Shown here: piece after piece, positions 36,969 to 46,292 of the stretch
Layout of the letters: each line of letters starts with the position of its first letter
Numbering within the stretch: position 1 is the stretch's first letter
Assembly: GCA_004535785.1 (NCBI GenBank)
Contig: SPIB01000002.1
Location: forward strand, 350,320-414,319
Reading direction: 5' to 3'
Length of the DNA: 64,000 bases
From: Gammaproteobacteria bacterium LSUCC0112
Lineage (GTDB): Bacteria; Pseudomonadota; Gammaproteobacteria; Pseudomonadales; Pseudohongiellaceae
Translations under genes and position numbers: made by a program
The notes under the pieces: generated by a model
Seen by the model: only the letters and a program-made list of their open reading frames with translations
Told to the model about the DNA's origin: nothing
The model's database searches: none

Positions 36969-38147
36969 CTACAGCTCCCGGGCGATCAGCAGTTTCATAA
37001 TTTCATTGCTGCCGCCGTAAATTTTTTGAATACGTGCATCAATGTACATTTTGGCGATCGGGTACTCCATCATGTATCCGTATCCGCCAAAAAACTGCAA
37101 ACATTCATCAACAATTTCACACTGTTTTTGAGTGGTCCACCACTTGGCCATGGCAGCGGTTGTGGCATCAAGCTTGCCTTCCAGCAGTTTCATGGCGCAA
37201 TCATCTACAAATACTCTGGCGATTCTGGCTTCGGTCAAACGTTCTGCTAATCTGAACTGGGTATTCTGAAAATCGAGAATGCGTTTGCCAAAGGCTTTAC
37301 GCTCTTTCACATACTCTCTTGTGTATTCAAGTGCACGCTCCATCGCAACACAAGCGCTGACTGCGATAATCAGACGTTCCTGGGGCAATTGCTCCATCAA
37401 TTGCACAAATCCCAGACCTTCCTGAGTGCCTAAAAGGTTTTCCAGCGGCACTCGTACATCGTCAAAAAATACTTCCGAGGTATCCTGTGCTTTCAGCCCA
37501 ATTTTTTCCAGATTGCGACCACGGACAAAACCACCCTGCCCTTCAACTGTGTCGGTCTCTACCATGATCAATGACACGCCTTTGGAACCTGCGCCCGGAT
37601 CAGTCTTCACCACAACACAGATCAGGTTGGCCAATTGCCCATTGGTCAGGAACGTTTTTTGACCGCTGATGCTATAAACCGAATCAATTTTTTTTGCCTG
37701 TGTATTGATGGCTTGCAGATCCGAGCCAGTGCCGGGTTCAGTCATGGCAATGGCACCCACCAGTTCTCCACTTGCCATGCGCGGCAACCATTTTTGTTTT
37801 TGTTGTTCTGAGCCATAGTTCAGGATGTAGTGAGCAACAATGCCCGAATGCACGGAGTTGCCGATACCGGTAATGCCAGCCCGGGCCATTTCTTCCTCAA
37901 TGACCATTTCATGGCGAAAATCGCCACCGCCGCCACCGTACTCCACCGGAATCGACGCACATAAAATGCCAGCCTCCCCTGCCTTGTTCCACGCGTTTCT
38001 GTCGACAATGCCCTCTTCATCCCAGCGTTTGACATGCGGGACAAATTCTTTCTGGAAAAAACGTGCGATGTGTTCGCGCATAATGCTGAGTTCTTCGTTC
38101 ATCCATGGAGGTGTGGATGAAGCGTTTACTGATGAGCCGTGTGACAT
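36969..38147 (-). CDS. Acyl-CoA dehydrogenase
   Basis: A protein of about 392 residues with the flavin and substrate motifs of the family: AMTEPGTGSDLQAINTQAKK, SGQKTFLTNGQLANL, LEKIGLKAQDTSEVFFDDVRVP, and QFFGGYGYMMEYPIAKMYIDARIQKIYGGSNEIM, with the catalytic Glu before GG in the last. The highly similar group handles long-chain or branched acyl-CoA. ATG 38147 has GGAG 10 nt before it; 38102 is an alternative. It lies 41 bp after an SDR dehydrogenase gene on the same strand, pointing to shared acyl-CoA breakdown. Confidence 0.9.
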   Translation of the reverse strand: MSHGSSVNASSTPPWMNEELSIMREHIARFFQKEFVPHVKRWDEEGIVDRNAWNKAGEAGILCASIPVEYGGGGGDFRHEMVIEEEMARAGITGIGNSVHSGIVAHYILNYGSEQQKQKWLPRMASGELVGAIAMTEPGTGSDLQAINTQAKKIDSVYSISGQKTFLTNGQLANLICVVVKTDPGAGSKGVSLIMVETDTVEGQGGFVRGRNLEKIGLKAQDTSEVFFDDVRVPLENLLGTQEGLGFVQLMEQLPQERLIIAVSACVAMERALEYTREYVKERKAFGKRILDFQNTQFRLAERLTEARIARVFVDDCAMKLLEGKLDATTAAMAKWWTTQKQCEIVDECLQFFGGYGYMMEYPIAKMYIDARIQKIYGGSNEIMKLLIAREL

Positions 38148-38188
38148 GCTGGAAAAACTCCTGCTGTGCTGAGTGTGATGTTCGGGAT

Positions 38189-38959
38189 TTAGCGGGCCGC
38201 CATGCGGATGCCAGCGTCCAGTCGGATGACTTCGCCGTTTAAATAGGCACAACGGATAATGTGTACAGCCATATCTGCGAATTCCTCAGGCATGCCCATA
38301 CGCTTGGGAAACTGAATCATATCAACCAGCGCATCTTTAACGGGTTGCGGTGACGCCATTAACAATGGCGTTGCGAATATGCCCGGCGCGACGGTCATGA
38401 CACGGACACCGTCACGTGCCAGATCCCGGGCAATCGGCAGGGTCATTGATGCAATTCCGCCTTTAGACGCACTGTAGGCGGCCTGCCCCATTTGACCGTC
38501 GTAGGCGGCGACAGATGCGACATTGATAATAACGCCACGTTCGTTGTCATCGTTGAGTGGCGCATTTTTAACCATGGCCGCCGCACACAGTCGGAGCACA
38601 TTAAACGTGCCCAGCAAATTGACGCGTATCACCCGTGTGAACTGATCCATAGCCATGGGGCCGTCTCTGCCAACTGTCTTGGCTGCGGCACCAATACCGG
38701 CACTGTTGATATTGATATGCAAACTGCCAAAGGTGCTTAATGTTTTTGCAATCGCGGACTGCACTTGTGTTTCATCACTGACATCGCCAGCCGCCCATGT
38801 TGCCTGTGCGCCTAATAAATCTGCTTGCTCCTGAACACGTATGGCATCCAGATCAAACATCATGACATTTGCGCCTTCGGCGATGAGGCGCTTGGCTGCC
38901 GCCAAACCCAAGCCGGAAGCTGCCCCGGTGATGAATGCTGTTTTTTGTTGCAATTGCAT
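38189..38959 (-). CDS. SDR 3-hydroxyacyl-CoA dehydrogenase
   Basis: A 256-residue short-chain dehydrogenase. The NAD-binding GAASGLGLAAAKRL, the NSAG motif (ININSAGIG), catalytic Ser (INVASVAA) and YSASKGG are present, and the order is that of type II 3-hydroxyacyl-CoA / 2-methyl-3-hydroxybutyryl-CoA dehydrogenase (VAPGIFATPLLMASPQPV). It would oxidise 3-hydroxyacyl-CoA with NAD. It is the first gene of a minus-strand pair with the acyl-CoA dehydrogenase, and divergent from the CaiB-type gene. Confidence 0.88.
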   Translation of the reverse strand: MQLQQKTAFITGAASGLGLAAAKRLIAEGANVMMFDLDAIRVQEQADLLGAQATWAAGDVSDETQVQSAIAKTLSTFGSLHININSAGIGAAAKTVGRDGPMAMDQFTRVIRVNLLGTFNVLRLCAAAMVKNAPLNDDNERGVIINVASVAAYDGQMGQAAYSASKGGIASMTLPIARDLARDGVRVMTVAPGIFATPLLMASPQPVKDALVDMIQFPKRMGMPEEFADMAVHIIRCAYLNGEVIRLDAGIRMAAR

Positions 38960-39080
38960 GGTAAAAACCCCATCAAATTCTTGTTATGAACAAATTCACA
39001 GAAATTGTGTCCGGCCGCAAGAATGAAAGAACAACACCATAAAATCAACCATCAAAAGTCATTGTTACGGAAGCTTTGTT

Positions 39081-40205
39081 ATGGGCCCCCTGCAGGGATT
39101 CAAAATTATAGAAATGGCTGCCATTGGTCCAGTTCCATTTTGTGGCATGCTGTTGTCGGATATGGGCGCTGACGTGGTGCGTCTGGATCGGCAAGGTGCG
39201 GTCAGCATGTTTCCGGATAACCCCGTCAATCGGGGGCGTCGCTCCATCGAACTGAACCTGAAACAAGACACTGATCGCGACTTGGCGCTGCAACTGATTG
39301 CCAATGCGGATGCGTTGATTGAAGGTTATCGGCCGGGAGTGATGGAACGCCTGGGTCTGGGACCTGATGTGTGTTTGCAACGCAATCCCAAGCTGGTGTT
39401 TGGTCGCATGACCGGATGGGGGCAGTCCGGACCACTGGCAAACGCCGCAGGACATGATCTCAACTATATTGCCTTGACTGGTGCCCTGCATGCCATGAGC
39501 GGGCGCGATAGCACTCCCCATCCTCCTCTGAATTTAATCGGTGATTATGGTGGCGGCGCGTTGTATTTGGCGGTTGGGGTACTGGCTGCTTTGCTGGAGG
39601 CCGGAAAATCAGGTCAGGGACAGATCATCGATGCAGCAATGACCGATGGCACCGCAAGTTTGATGACCATGTTTTACGGGATGATGGCTTCCGGGCATTG
39701 GGGTAATCAACCGGGGAGCAATCTGCTTGATGGCGGCGCGCCTTTTTATGATTGTTACGCTTGCGCAGATGGACGTCATATCAGTATTGGTCCCTTGGAG
39801 CCGCAGTTTTATGCAGAGTTGTTGCAACGATGCGCTGTGTCTGATCCACTGATGCTATCCCAAATGGCTACCCGGGACTGGCCGCAGCAAAAACAAACGC
39901 TGACAACACTGTTTCTCTCAAAAACGCGGGATGAGTGGTGTCAGCTTCTGGAAGGCACGGATGTCTGTTTTGCGCCGGTACTGGATATGCAAGAGGCCAT
40001 GCGGCACCCACACAATGTGGCACGTAGTACTTTTGTAGACACTCATGGTCAGTTGCAGCCGGCGCCCGCGCCACGCTTCAGCCGAACCCCCGCAGTGATA
40101 CAAAGGGGTGTACCCTCGCCGGATCAACATCGTGCTCAAATTCTGAAAGAATGGGCAATTCCGATGTCTGACTCAGACAATTCAAGTGCCAAAAAACGGG
40201 TATAA
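39081..40205 (+). CDS. Alpha-methylacyl-CoA racemase (CaiB/BaiF family)
   Basis: A 374-residue type III CoA-transferase fold. MGPLQGFKIIEMAAIGPVPFCGMLLSDMGADVV is a typical racemase start. The catalytic His lies in GHDLNYIALTG, the Asp in NLIGDYGGGALYL and the Glu in SIGPLEPQFYAEL, the triad known for alpha-methylacyl-CoA racemase. It would invert the 2-methyl centre so that branched acyl-CoA can enter beta-oxidation, which suits the neighbouring dehydrogenases across the divergent promoter. The stop lies 4 bp before the amidase start. Confidence 0.88.
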   Translation: MGPLQGFKIIEMAAIGPVPFCGMLLSDMGADVVRLDRQGAVSMFPDNPVNRGRRSIELNLKQDTDRDLALQLIANADALIEGYRPGVMERLGLGPDVCLQRNPKLVFGRMTGWGQSGPLANAAGHDLNYIALTGALHAMSGRDSTPHPPLNLIGDYGGGALYLAVGVLAALLEAGKSGQGQIIDAAMTDGTASLMTMFYGMMASGHWGNQPGSNLLDGGAPFYDCYACADGRHISIGPLEPQFYAELLQRCAVSDPLMLSQMATRDWPQQKQTLTTLFLSKTRDEWCQLLEGTDVCFAPVLDMQEAMRHPHNVARSTFVDTHGQLQPAPAPRFSRTPAVIQRGVPSPDQHRAQILKEWAIPMSDSDNSSAKKRV

Positions 40206-40209
40206 AAAT

Positions 40210-41685
40210 ATGCTGACACCTCAAGAATATAGTCTTAACGATGCAGTGGGCCTGGCGGATTTAAGAGCGTCAGGGGATGTCAGTGCTGTTGAGTTGCTGC
40301 ACTGTGCATTGTCACAAGCGTCCCGTCTGAATCCTTCAATCAACGCTATTGTTGTTGAAAGGGTCGAGCAAGCGCAGCAAGCCGCTCATGCACTGGATGA
40401 TGCACATCATCAGGGTCTTTTATCCGGTGTGCCGTTTTTGATCAAAGAGGTCAACGCTGTTGCAGGTTGGCCGCATACACGCAGCACCCAACTGCTGAAA
40501 AATCAGATTGCTACCGCGGACAGTGCTGTTGTGCGCCGCTATAAACAAGCGGGTCTGGTGCCATTTGGCAGCACCAATACACCGGAATTGTGTCTGACGA
40601 TCACCACAGAGTTTTCGCTGTTTGGACCCTGTCGCAATCCGCATAACCTTGCTCACAGCACTGGAGGTTCCAGTGGCGGCTCAGCTGCTGCCGTTGCGGC
40701 AGGTATCGTGCCTGCGGCAGATGCCAGTGATGGCGGTGGTTCCATTCGTATCCCGGCCGCCAACTGCGGTTTGCTTGGTTTGAAACCCAGTCGTGGACTG
40801 ACGGTGGTCGAAGAGGATGTCGGGGCAGCCTGGAGTGGCATGAGTGTGAGTCATGTGGTGACCAGGTCTGTGCGGGATTGCGCGGCGTTTCTGGATGTTT
40901 TGAAGCTGGATAAACCGGACTTGTTTGCACGGCCCGATTATCGGGAGTCATATTTTTATACTCATACCCGGTCGCCGGGGAAACTGCGCATCGCGTTGCA
41001 GAGGCAGCACCCGGCAGGCCTGCCAGTCCATGCTGATTGTCTGGCGGCGCTCGATAACGCAGCCAAACAGTGTGCTGCCGCAGGGCATACACTCGAAGAG
41101 ACGACCTTGCCGATCGACTATGGCAAGGTTGGCGCAGCTATGTCTGTGTTGATCAACATTCATGTCGCACAAATCATCAGTGCCGGCTTGCAACACGTGA
41201 CATCACAGGATCTGGCGACAGGTAAAAACAGGGATTCCGGTCAGTTGGCTGCCATGACACTTGAATCCGCAGGACTCTCTGAATCCAGTCGCCGTATGGC
41301 AGCGAGAGGCATGCAGGCCAGTGCTGCCCATTATCTGGCTGCACTGGACACAATCAAACAGGCTGAGCGGCAAATGGCAGCCTTTCATAAGCAGTTCGAC
41401 ATCGTACTTTCGCCTGTGCTTGCTCAACCGGCAGCGCCGTTGGGCTGGCTGGACATGAACACATCGGATGTGCGCGAATATGCCAGTCGTTATGCCGCTT
41501 ACAGCCCTTTTACGGCATTGTTTAATGGAACCGGGCAACCCAGTATCTCAATACCCTTGTTTATGTCAGGTTCTGGTGTCCCGATTGGAGTGATGGCAAG
41601 CGCGGCGTGGGGGCAGGACCATTTACTGTTACAACTTGCCAATCAATTGCTTCCCGGGATCGTTGCGACCGCAACACTGGCATAA
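40210..41685 (+). CDS. Amidase-signature hydrolase
   Basis: A 491-residue amidase. The Ser-cisSer-Lys triad is in PFLIKEVNAVAGW (Lys) and STGGSSGGSAAAVAAG. The family SDGGGSIRIPAANCGLLGLKPSRG and LFNGTGQPSISIP follow. No signal peptide; it acts in the cytoplasm. ATG 40210 is preferred over the upstream frame that overlaps the racemase gene. Substrate unknown; it is a free-standing amidase rather than GatA, since no gatB or gatC lies nearby. Confidence 0.88.
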   Translation: MLTPQEYSLNDAVGLADLRASGDVSAVELLHCALSQASRLNPSINAIVVERVEQAQQAAHALDDAHHQGLLSGVPFLIKEVNAVAGWPHTRSTQLLKNQIATADSAVVRRYKQAGLVPFGSTNTPELCLTITTEFSLFGPCRNPHNLAHSTGGSSGGSAAAVAAGIVPAADASDGGGSIRIPAANCGLLGLKPSRGLTVVEEDVGAAWSGMSVSHVVTRSVRDCAAFLDVLKLDKPDLFARPDYRESYFYTHTRSPGKLRIALQRQHPAGLPVHADCLAALDNAAKQCAAAGHTLEETTLPIDYGKVGAAMSVLINIHVAQIISAGLQHVTSQDLATGKNRDSGQLAAMTLESAGLSESSRRMAARGMQASAAHYLAALDTIKQAERQMAAFHKQFDIVLSPVLAQPAAPLGWLDMNTSDVREYASRYAAYSPFTALFNGTGQPSISIPLFMSGSGVPIGVMASAAWGQDHLLLQLANQLLPGIVATATLA

Positions 41686-41715
41686 CGCATCTGCCTACCC
41701 AGTGGTGGAAGCAGT

Positions 41716-41724
41716 TGTTATAAT
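41716..41724 (+). promoter_or_regulatory. Extended -10 promoter of ppa
   Basis: TGTTATAAT is an exact TGnTATAAT extended -10 element. The start of transcription would lie near 41731, about 50 nt before the ppa ATG. No -35 of note is seen. Confidence 0.65.
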
Positions 41725-41781
41725 GCGCGTCTTTCACGCCCGGCTCTAACATCGGCACAACCCACAGGAACCAAATCAGTC

Positions 41782-42405
41782 ATGAGCAAATCTTCTTCAT
41801 TTTCGCGTTGGCGCCCTCACCCTTGGCACGGAATTGCCGCTGGTAGCGATTTGCCACGCGTGGTTAACGCCTATATCGAGATAACCCCGTTTGACCAGAT
41901 GAAGTACGAGATCGACAAAGACTCGGGTTACCTGTGTATTGATCGTCCACAACCGACGTCCGCACAACAGCCGACCTTGTATGGTTTTATTCCCCGCACG
42001 TATTGCGGAAACCGTGTTCGTGATCTGATGCCGGGCACTGAGTGTGGCGACGGTGATCCGTTGGATATTTGTGTGATCAGCGAGCGCGCGATTGACCGCT
42101 CTGAAATCATTATCAAAGCCAAAGTATTGGGTGGACTTCCCATGAATGATGGTGGCGAAGCCGATGACAAAATTATTGCTGTGATCAAAGACGATCCGGC
42201 ATTTGGTCACATGAACGATATCTCAGAACTGCCGGCAACGCTGGTGCACCGCATTTCCCATTATTTTCAGACCTACAAGATGGTGCCAGGTAAAGCTAAC
42301 AAAGTCTCCATTGGCGACGCGTATGGTTACGAGCACGCCAAAGTAGTACTGGCTGCAGCCATGGCTGACTACGACGAAGACTATGGTGACTTGATCAAAG
42401 ATTAA
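41782..42405 (+). CDS. ppa: Inorganic pyrophosphatase
   Basis: A 207-residue family I pyrophosphatase, which drives biosynthesis by hydrolysing PPi. The metal site is [12 protein letters not shown] (D-x-D-x-x-D), with [24 protein letters not shown] before and [20 protein letters not shown] after. It has a short basic N-terminal extension over E. coli Ppa (176 residues). The gene is monocistronic, with a promoter and a strong terminator of its own. Confidence 0.95.
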   Translation: MSKSSSFSRWRPHPWHGIAAGSDLPRVVNAYIEITPFDQMKYEIDKDSGYLCIDRPQPTSAQQPTLYGFIPRTYCGNRVRDLMPGTECGDGDPLDICVISERAIDRSEIIIKAKVLGGLPMNDGGEADDKIIAVIKDDPAFGHMNDISELPATLVHRISHYFQTYKMVPGKANKVSIGDAYGYEHAKVVLAAAMADYDEDYGDLIKD

Positions 42406-42431
42406 CGAATCTTTTCCTGATGACATTAATA

Positions 42432-42459
42432 AAAAAAACGGCCTGATGGCCGTTTTTTT
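42432..42459. terminator. Bidirectional intrinsic terminator
   Basis: A CGGCC/GGCCG stem with a TGAT loop is flanked by seven A on the left and seven T on the right, so it works on either strand. It ends ppa on the plus strand and overlaps the xdhC stop codon on the minus strand. Confidence 0.93.
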
Positions 42460-43432
42460 ATTTCATGACCTTGTGTCTGACTGCCGTCACTTCGGCCAGT
42501 ATCGAAATGGCGATTTCCGCTGGGGTCTTGCTGCCAATCATAAAACCGATGGGCGCATGCAAGCGTGCAATCTCTGCGTCGCTTAATCCCAGTTCGGGCA
42601 AACGTAATCGTCGATTTTCTGACGTTCGCTCAGAACCCATGGCTCCGATATAAAACGCATCGGTCTTCAACGCTTCCATCAGCGCCATGTCGTCCACACG
42701 TGGATCGTGTGCCAGCGCAATCACCCCACTGTACGGATTGCTGAATTGATCACGTACAACATCGTCAGGCAGATCTGACGACAGTTGCACACCCGGTACA
42801 AACCAATTATTCAGATAGTCCGGTCGTGGATCACACAAGGTCACATCGTAATCCATACTCAGCGCCAGTTCTGCCACATAACGTGCCACATCACCAGCCC
42901 CCAGTAACAATAAGCGGTAACGTGGACTCAAACTGTGCAACATCTTCTGATGGGTCAGAATGACAGCCTCGTCCGATGATTCGGCGGCCGTATCAATGTG
43001 ACCGGTGATTAAATCTACCCGCCGGCTGATGCGTTGATGTTGATTAAGCGCGGTGTCAATTGATGCGAATGTGCCGATGTTGTGGGGTGTGGCCTGGACA
43101 AACTCCAGCAACACATGCAATTGCCCGCCACAGGGCAAGCGCAGCCGTGCTTGTTCTTCTGCTGACACGCCGTAATGCACCATAAAGGGCTTTTTTTCGG
43201 TCTCATGACGGGTTTTTAACGCGCCTTCTTTCAGTTGTTGCAGAAAATCCTCTTCGATACACCCCCCGGAAATGGAGCCCACCAACTCGCCATCCTGAGT
43301 ACACGCCATCATGGCGCCTACCGGCCTTGGGGAAGATCCCCAGGTTTTGATGATTGTACATAACCAGACTGCTTTGCCTTCCGCTAACCAGCTGGCAACG
43401 CGAGCAATAATGTGATGTTGACTGCTTTGCAT
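42458..43432 (-). CDS. XdhC/CoxI-family molybdoenzyme maturation protein
   Basis: A 324-residue protein with the N-terminal XdhC/CoxI domain (TIIKTWGSSPRPVGAMM and GSISGGCIEEDFL) and the C-terminal Rossmann domain (LLLLGAGDVARYVAELA ... GVIALAHDPRVDD). XdhC proteins sulfurate and insert molybdenum cofactor into xanthine-dehydrogenase-type enzymes. No molybdenum hydroxylase gene is near; a MocA-like gene lies at 25.7 kb. The pattern C-G-G in LPCGGQLHV fits the cofactor-binding cysteine. Confidence 0.9.
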   Translation of the reverse strand: MQSSQHHIIARVASWLAEGKAVWLCTIIKTWGSSPRPVGAMMACTQDGELVGSISGGCIEEDFLQQLKEGALKTRHETEKKPFMVHYGVSAEEQARLRLPCGGQLHVLLEFVQATPHNIGTFASIDTALNQHQRISRRVDLITGHIDTAAESSDEAVILTHQKMLHSLSPRYRLLLLGAGDVARYVAELALSMDYDVTLCDPRPDYLNNWFVPGVQLSSDLPDDVVRDQFSNPYSGVIALAHDPRVDDMALMEALKTDAFYIGAMGSERTSENRRLRLPELGLSDAEIARLHAPIGFMIGSKTPAEIAISILAEVTAVRHKVMK

Positions 43433-43756
43433 AACAACAGATCCTGAACTCAGACAGTGCGGGTTTTCCAGCTGCCTTTCATGATTAAACAGATGCCGAT
43501 CAGACTCATGCTCATATCGTCACCAAACAAAGTCCAGTATACACTTTCCGGACATTCATGTAGCAGGAAGGCTTTGTCTAACGGGCCAAGTGCTGCCGTG
43601 GTCTGCACGCCGGGACGAGTAAAATTGGTAGACAAATTGTCTGATGAATCCTTGTCACATTATGTTACATTGCTGCCCTTAATTTGGTGCAAGGTTTTTG
43701 CCCCCATTTTTTCTCATAAGATAATCAGAATGCCAAAAACAGGGATAATTTGAGGA
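43433..43756. other. 324-bp gap before the receiver-CheC gene
   Basis: Two overlapping frames on opposite strands (43450-43635 minus, 43457-43753 plus) show no recognisable protein and no good ribosome-binding site, so I do not call them. The region is AT-rich towards its right end and most likely holds the two divergent promoters. Confidence 0.5.
43698..43725 (+). promoter_or_regulatory. Predicted sigma-70 promoter
   Basis: TTGCCC (43698-43703), 16 bp, GATAAT (43720-43725). Transcription would start near 43732, 25 nt before the receiver-CheC gene. Confidence 0.45.
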
Positions 43757-44794
43757 ATGACGCTACCCGTAATGATCTGTGATGACTCAGCACTTGCCAG
43801 AAAACAAATGGCCAGGGCCCTGCCCGTGCATTGGGACATCCAATTAAGTTTCGCCACAAACGGACAGGAAGCGATTGCGGCCATTCAACAAGGTAAAGCA
43901 GACCTGTTGTTTCTGGATCTCAACATGCCGGTGATGAATGGTTATGAAGTTCTGGAAATGATCAGAAAGCATGACCTGCCCACCATTGTTCTGGTTGTTT
44001 CCGGCGATATACAAGAGGAAGCCAGACAACGGGTGATGAGTAAAGGCGCGCTTGATTTTATACAGAAGCCAGTCACCTCGGAACAGATACAACAAATTCT
44101 CACGCGTTATGGTGTATTTCAGGAAACTCCTTCAAGAGAGGAACGATTCAGTACTGCCCGTACCGAGCAACCCACCCCCACCTTTATTGAGTCGCTTCGC
44201 GAGGTTGTTAACGTGGCCATGGGGCAAGCCGGCAGTCACATGAGTGAGTTACTGGATACCTTCATAAAATTACCGGTCCCGGATGTGTTTTTGTGTACCT
44301 ACGGGGAACTTGACCGTAAATTGTCTTATGCGTTTGATGATAAATTGACTCCTGAAAAGTTCAGTGGTGTTTCTCATGGATTCAGCGGCAACGGCGTTGC
44401 TGGTGAAGGTATTCTGCTACTTCAGAACGATGACCTGTCGCGTTTGCAGACGCTGATGCGCAAAGATCTGCCGGAACAAAGCAACTCCTCCGCCGGCATA
44501 TTAAGCGACTTGTCAGAACTCTTGGTTGGCTCATGTCTGAAAGGCATCAGCCACCAGTTGGATATTGAGTTTAATCACAGCTATCCCGCGTTGCTGGGTA
44601 CAGAGCAACACTTGTGTTCGCTGCTGGACAACGCGGACAAACAGGAAAAGATATTGGCCGTTTCAATTTCCTATCATCTTAGCTCGCCGGATATTCACTG
44701 CTATTTATTGTTGTTGTTTACTGCGGACTCCTTGGAACGAATTCAATCCCGCGTAGAGTTGCTGGCATCTGAGCAGTCAGGGGTGGCATCATGA
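43757..44794 (+). CDS. Receiver-CheC fusion protein
   Basis: A 345-residue fusion. Residues 1-120 form a CheY-like receiver (ICDDSALARKQM, phospho-acceptor Asp in LLFLDLNMP, VVSG, QKP). Residues 145-340 are a CheC/CheX-type domain. Its first active motif E-x2-N ... P is kept (REVVNVAMGQAG ... LPVPDV); the second (SELLVGSCLKG) lacks the Asn, so only one phosphatase site is likely. CheC proteins remove phosphate from CheY. It overlaps the next gene, a diguanylate cyclase, by 4 bp. The pair probably forms one signalling module. Confidence 0.82.
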   Translation: MTLPVMICDDSALARKQMARALPVHWDIQLSFATNGQEAIAAIQQGKADLLFLDLNMPVMNGYEVLEMIRKHDLPTIVLVVSGDIQEEARQRVMSKGALDFIQKPVTSEQIQQILTRYGVFQETPSREERFSTARTEQPTPTFIESLREVVNVAMGQAGSHMSELLDTFIKLPVPDVFLCTYGELDRKLSYAFDDKLTPEKFSGVSHGFSGNGVAGEGILLLQNDDLSRLQTLMRKDLPEQSNSSAGILSDLSELLVGSCLKGISHQLDIEFNHSYPALLGTEQHLCSLLDNADKQEKILAVSISYHLSSPDIHCYLLLLFTADSLERIQSRVELLASEQSGVAS

Positions 44795-45783
44795 ATGACA
44801 TCACTGATTTATACGATGATGTGCGCCAGCAACACATTCTGTGCCAGTTGCTGCAAACACTGGACAACGGGCTGATACTGCTTAACAGTGACTATGAAGT
44901 GATGTTGTGGAATGGGTTTATGGAAAACCACAGCGGTATACCCATAGGCTCTGCACGTGGAAAATCTATTTTTGAGCTATTCCCTAATCTGCCCAAAATA
45001 TGGTTAAGCAAAAAGATTGATTCGGTGTTCAGGCTACAAATCAGAACATTCTGTACTTGGGAAGAGCACCCTCGCCTGTTTGAGTTTAAAAGCACCCGGC
45101 CTCTCAGTGGACACTCCTTGATGATGTATCAAAACGTCACCATGATCCCTTTGCTAGGGCTCGACAGTAAAGTCAGTCAGGTTTGTCTGCAAATTTATGA
45201 CGTCACCGAAATTGCAACCCGCAAAAAAGCACTGGAAGACGCGTATCTGTCGTTGCAGCGCCTGAGTCGCACCGACAGATTGACGGGGCTTAACAATCGG
45301 CGCTTCTGGGAAGAAAATCTGGAGCAAGAATTTTTGCGCAGCCAGCGCAGTAAACGGCCGGCCTCACTGATCATGCTGGATATTGATCATTTCAAAAATT
45401 TTAACGATACCCATGGTCATAGTGCTGGCGATGACGTGCTTCGCGCAGTGTCGAGTCATATCAAGACCTCTCAACGAACCACGGACATCGCCGGACGTTA
45501 TGGCGGAGAAGAGTTCGCCATTATTTTGCCGGACACTGACGGCCAACAGGCGTTGGCTGTGGCTGAACGATTACGACAGCAGATCAGCAAGCTGCAACTG
45601 GCATGGGATACACAGTTGCTCAATATCACCGTGAGTATCGGCATCAGTGAATACAACACGGAAATGCCGGCTTATCAGGCATGGATTGAGCATGCCGATA
45701 CTGCTCTTTACAAAGCAAAGGTCGAAGGGCGAAATCGCAGCGTGCTTGCGCGGACTTTTACGGAGAGGTCGCTAAGGCTCTGA
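44791..45783 (+). CDS. PAS-GGDEF diguanylate cyclase
   Basis: A 330-residue soluble diguanylate cyclase. Residues 12-145 are a PAS sensor (LDNGLILLNSDYEVMLWNGFMENHSG), residues 165-325 a GGDEF domain with intact YGGEEFAIIL and the Mg-binding IMLDIDHFKNFND. The R-x-x-D product-inhibition motif is not evident before GGEEF (TTDIAGRYGGEEF). It makes c-di-GMP, probably under the control of the receiver-CheC protein with which it overlaps. Confidence 0.9.
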   Translation: MNDITDLYDDVRQQHILCQLLQTLDNGLILLNSDYEVMLWNGFMENHSGIPIGSARGKSIFELFPNLPKIWLSKKIDSVFRLQIRTFCTWEEHPRLFEFKSTRPLSGHSLMMYQNVTMIPLLGLDSKVSQVCLQIYDVTEIATRKKALEDAYLSLQRLSRTDRLTGLNNRRFWEENLEQEFLRSQRSKRPASLIMLDIDHFKNFNDTHGHSAGDDVLRAVSSHIKTSQRTTDIAGRYGGEEFAIILPDTDGQQALAVAERLRQQISKLQLAWDTQLLNITVSIGISEYNTEMPAYQAWIEHADTALYKAKVEGRNRSVLARTFTERSLRL

Positions 45784-45788
45784 AGACG

Positions 45789-46292
45789 TTATTGAAGACT
45801 GAAGGGGGCGTGGGTTTGTTCAAGCCGCAATAAAAACTGCTTGCAATCCAATCCACCACCAAAACCTGTCAAACTGCCATTACTGCCGATGACCCGATGA
45901 CAAGGGATAACAATTGGCAATGGGTTCTGACCATTTGCTGCCCCCACTGCCCTGCTTGCTTCCGGTTTTCCGATACGGTTGGCAATGTCGCCGTAACTGC
46001 AGGTCTCCCCGTAAGGAATCTTTTGCAGCGCAGTCCAGACAGCCAGCTGGAAGTCAGTGCCTTCTGGAGCCAGCACCAGATTAAAATCAGTTAACTCGCC
46101 GGCAAAATAGGCAGCCAGTTGTTGCTTCACGGGTTTAAATGCGTCATTGCGGCGCATCCAGTCTGCCTGCGGTAATCGGGCAGCCCGTCCGTTTGGAAAA
46201 CTGATGAGGTTAAGCGCTATGCCATCACCGGCCAGCAGTAAACTGCCAACCGGTGAGTCATAGTAACTGTAGTACGTAACGCTCACGTTCAA
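45789..46292 (-). CDS. ogt: Methylated-DNA-protein cysteine methyltransferase
   Basis: A 167-residue O6-alkylguanine-DNA alkyltransferase. The acceptor Cys is in IPCHRVIGSNGSLTGFGGGL, with the helix-turn-helix arginine finger EASRAVGAANGQNP. The N-terminal domain is that of Ogt, with no Ada-type regulatory part. The TTG at 46292 overlaps the stop of the PQQ dehydrogenase; a GTG at 46286 is the other choice. It ends 5 bp from the convergent diguanylate cyclase gene. Confidence 0.93.
   Translation of the reverse strand: MNVSVTYYSYYDSPVGSLLLAGDGIALNLISFPNGRAARLPQADWMRRNDAFKPVKQQLAAYFAGELTDFNLVLAPEGTDFQLAVWTALQKIPYGETCSYGDIANRIGKPEASRAVGAANGQNPLPIVIPCHRVIGSNGSLTGFGGGLDCKQFLLRLEQTHAPFSLQ

Noticed and set aside
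43684-43703. Sigma-54 promoter before the receiver-CheC gene
   Set aside because: The GG and GC are 12 bp apart, not 10.
43450-43753. Two overlapping open frames (61 and 98 codons) on opposite strands between xdhC and the receiver-CheC gene
   Set aside because: No recognisable protein, no clear ribosome-binding site, and they exclude each other. The region is better read as promoter space.
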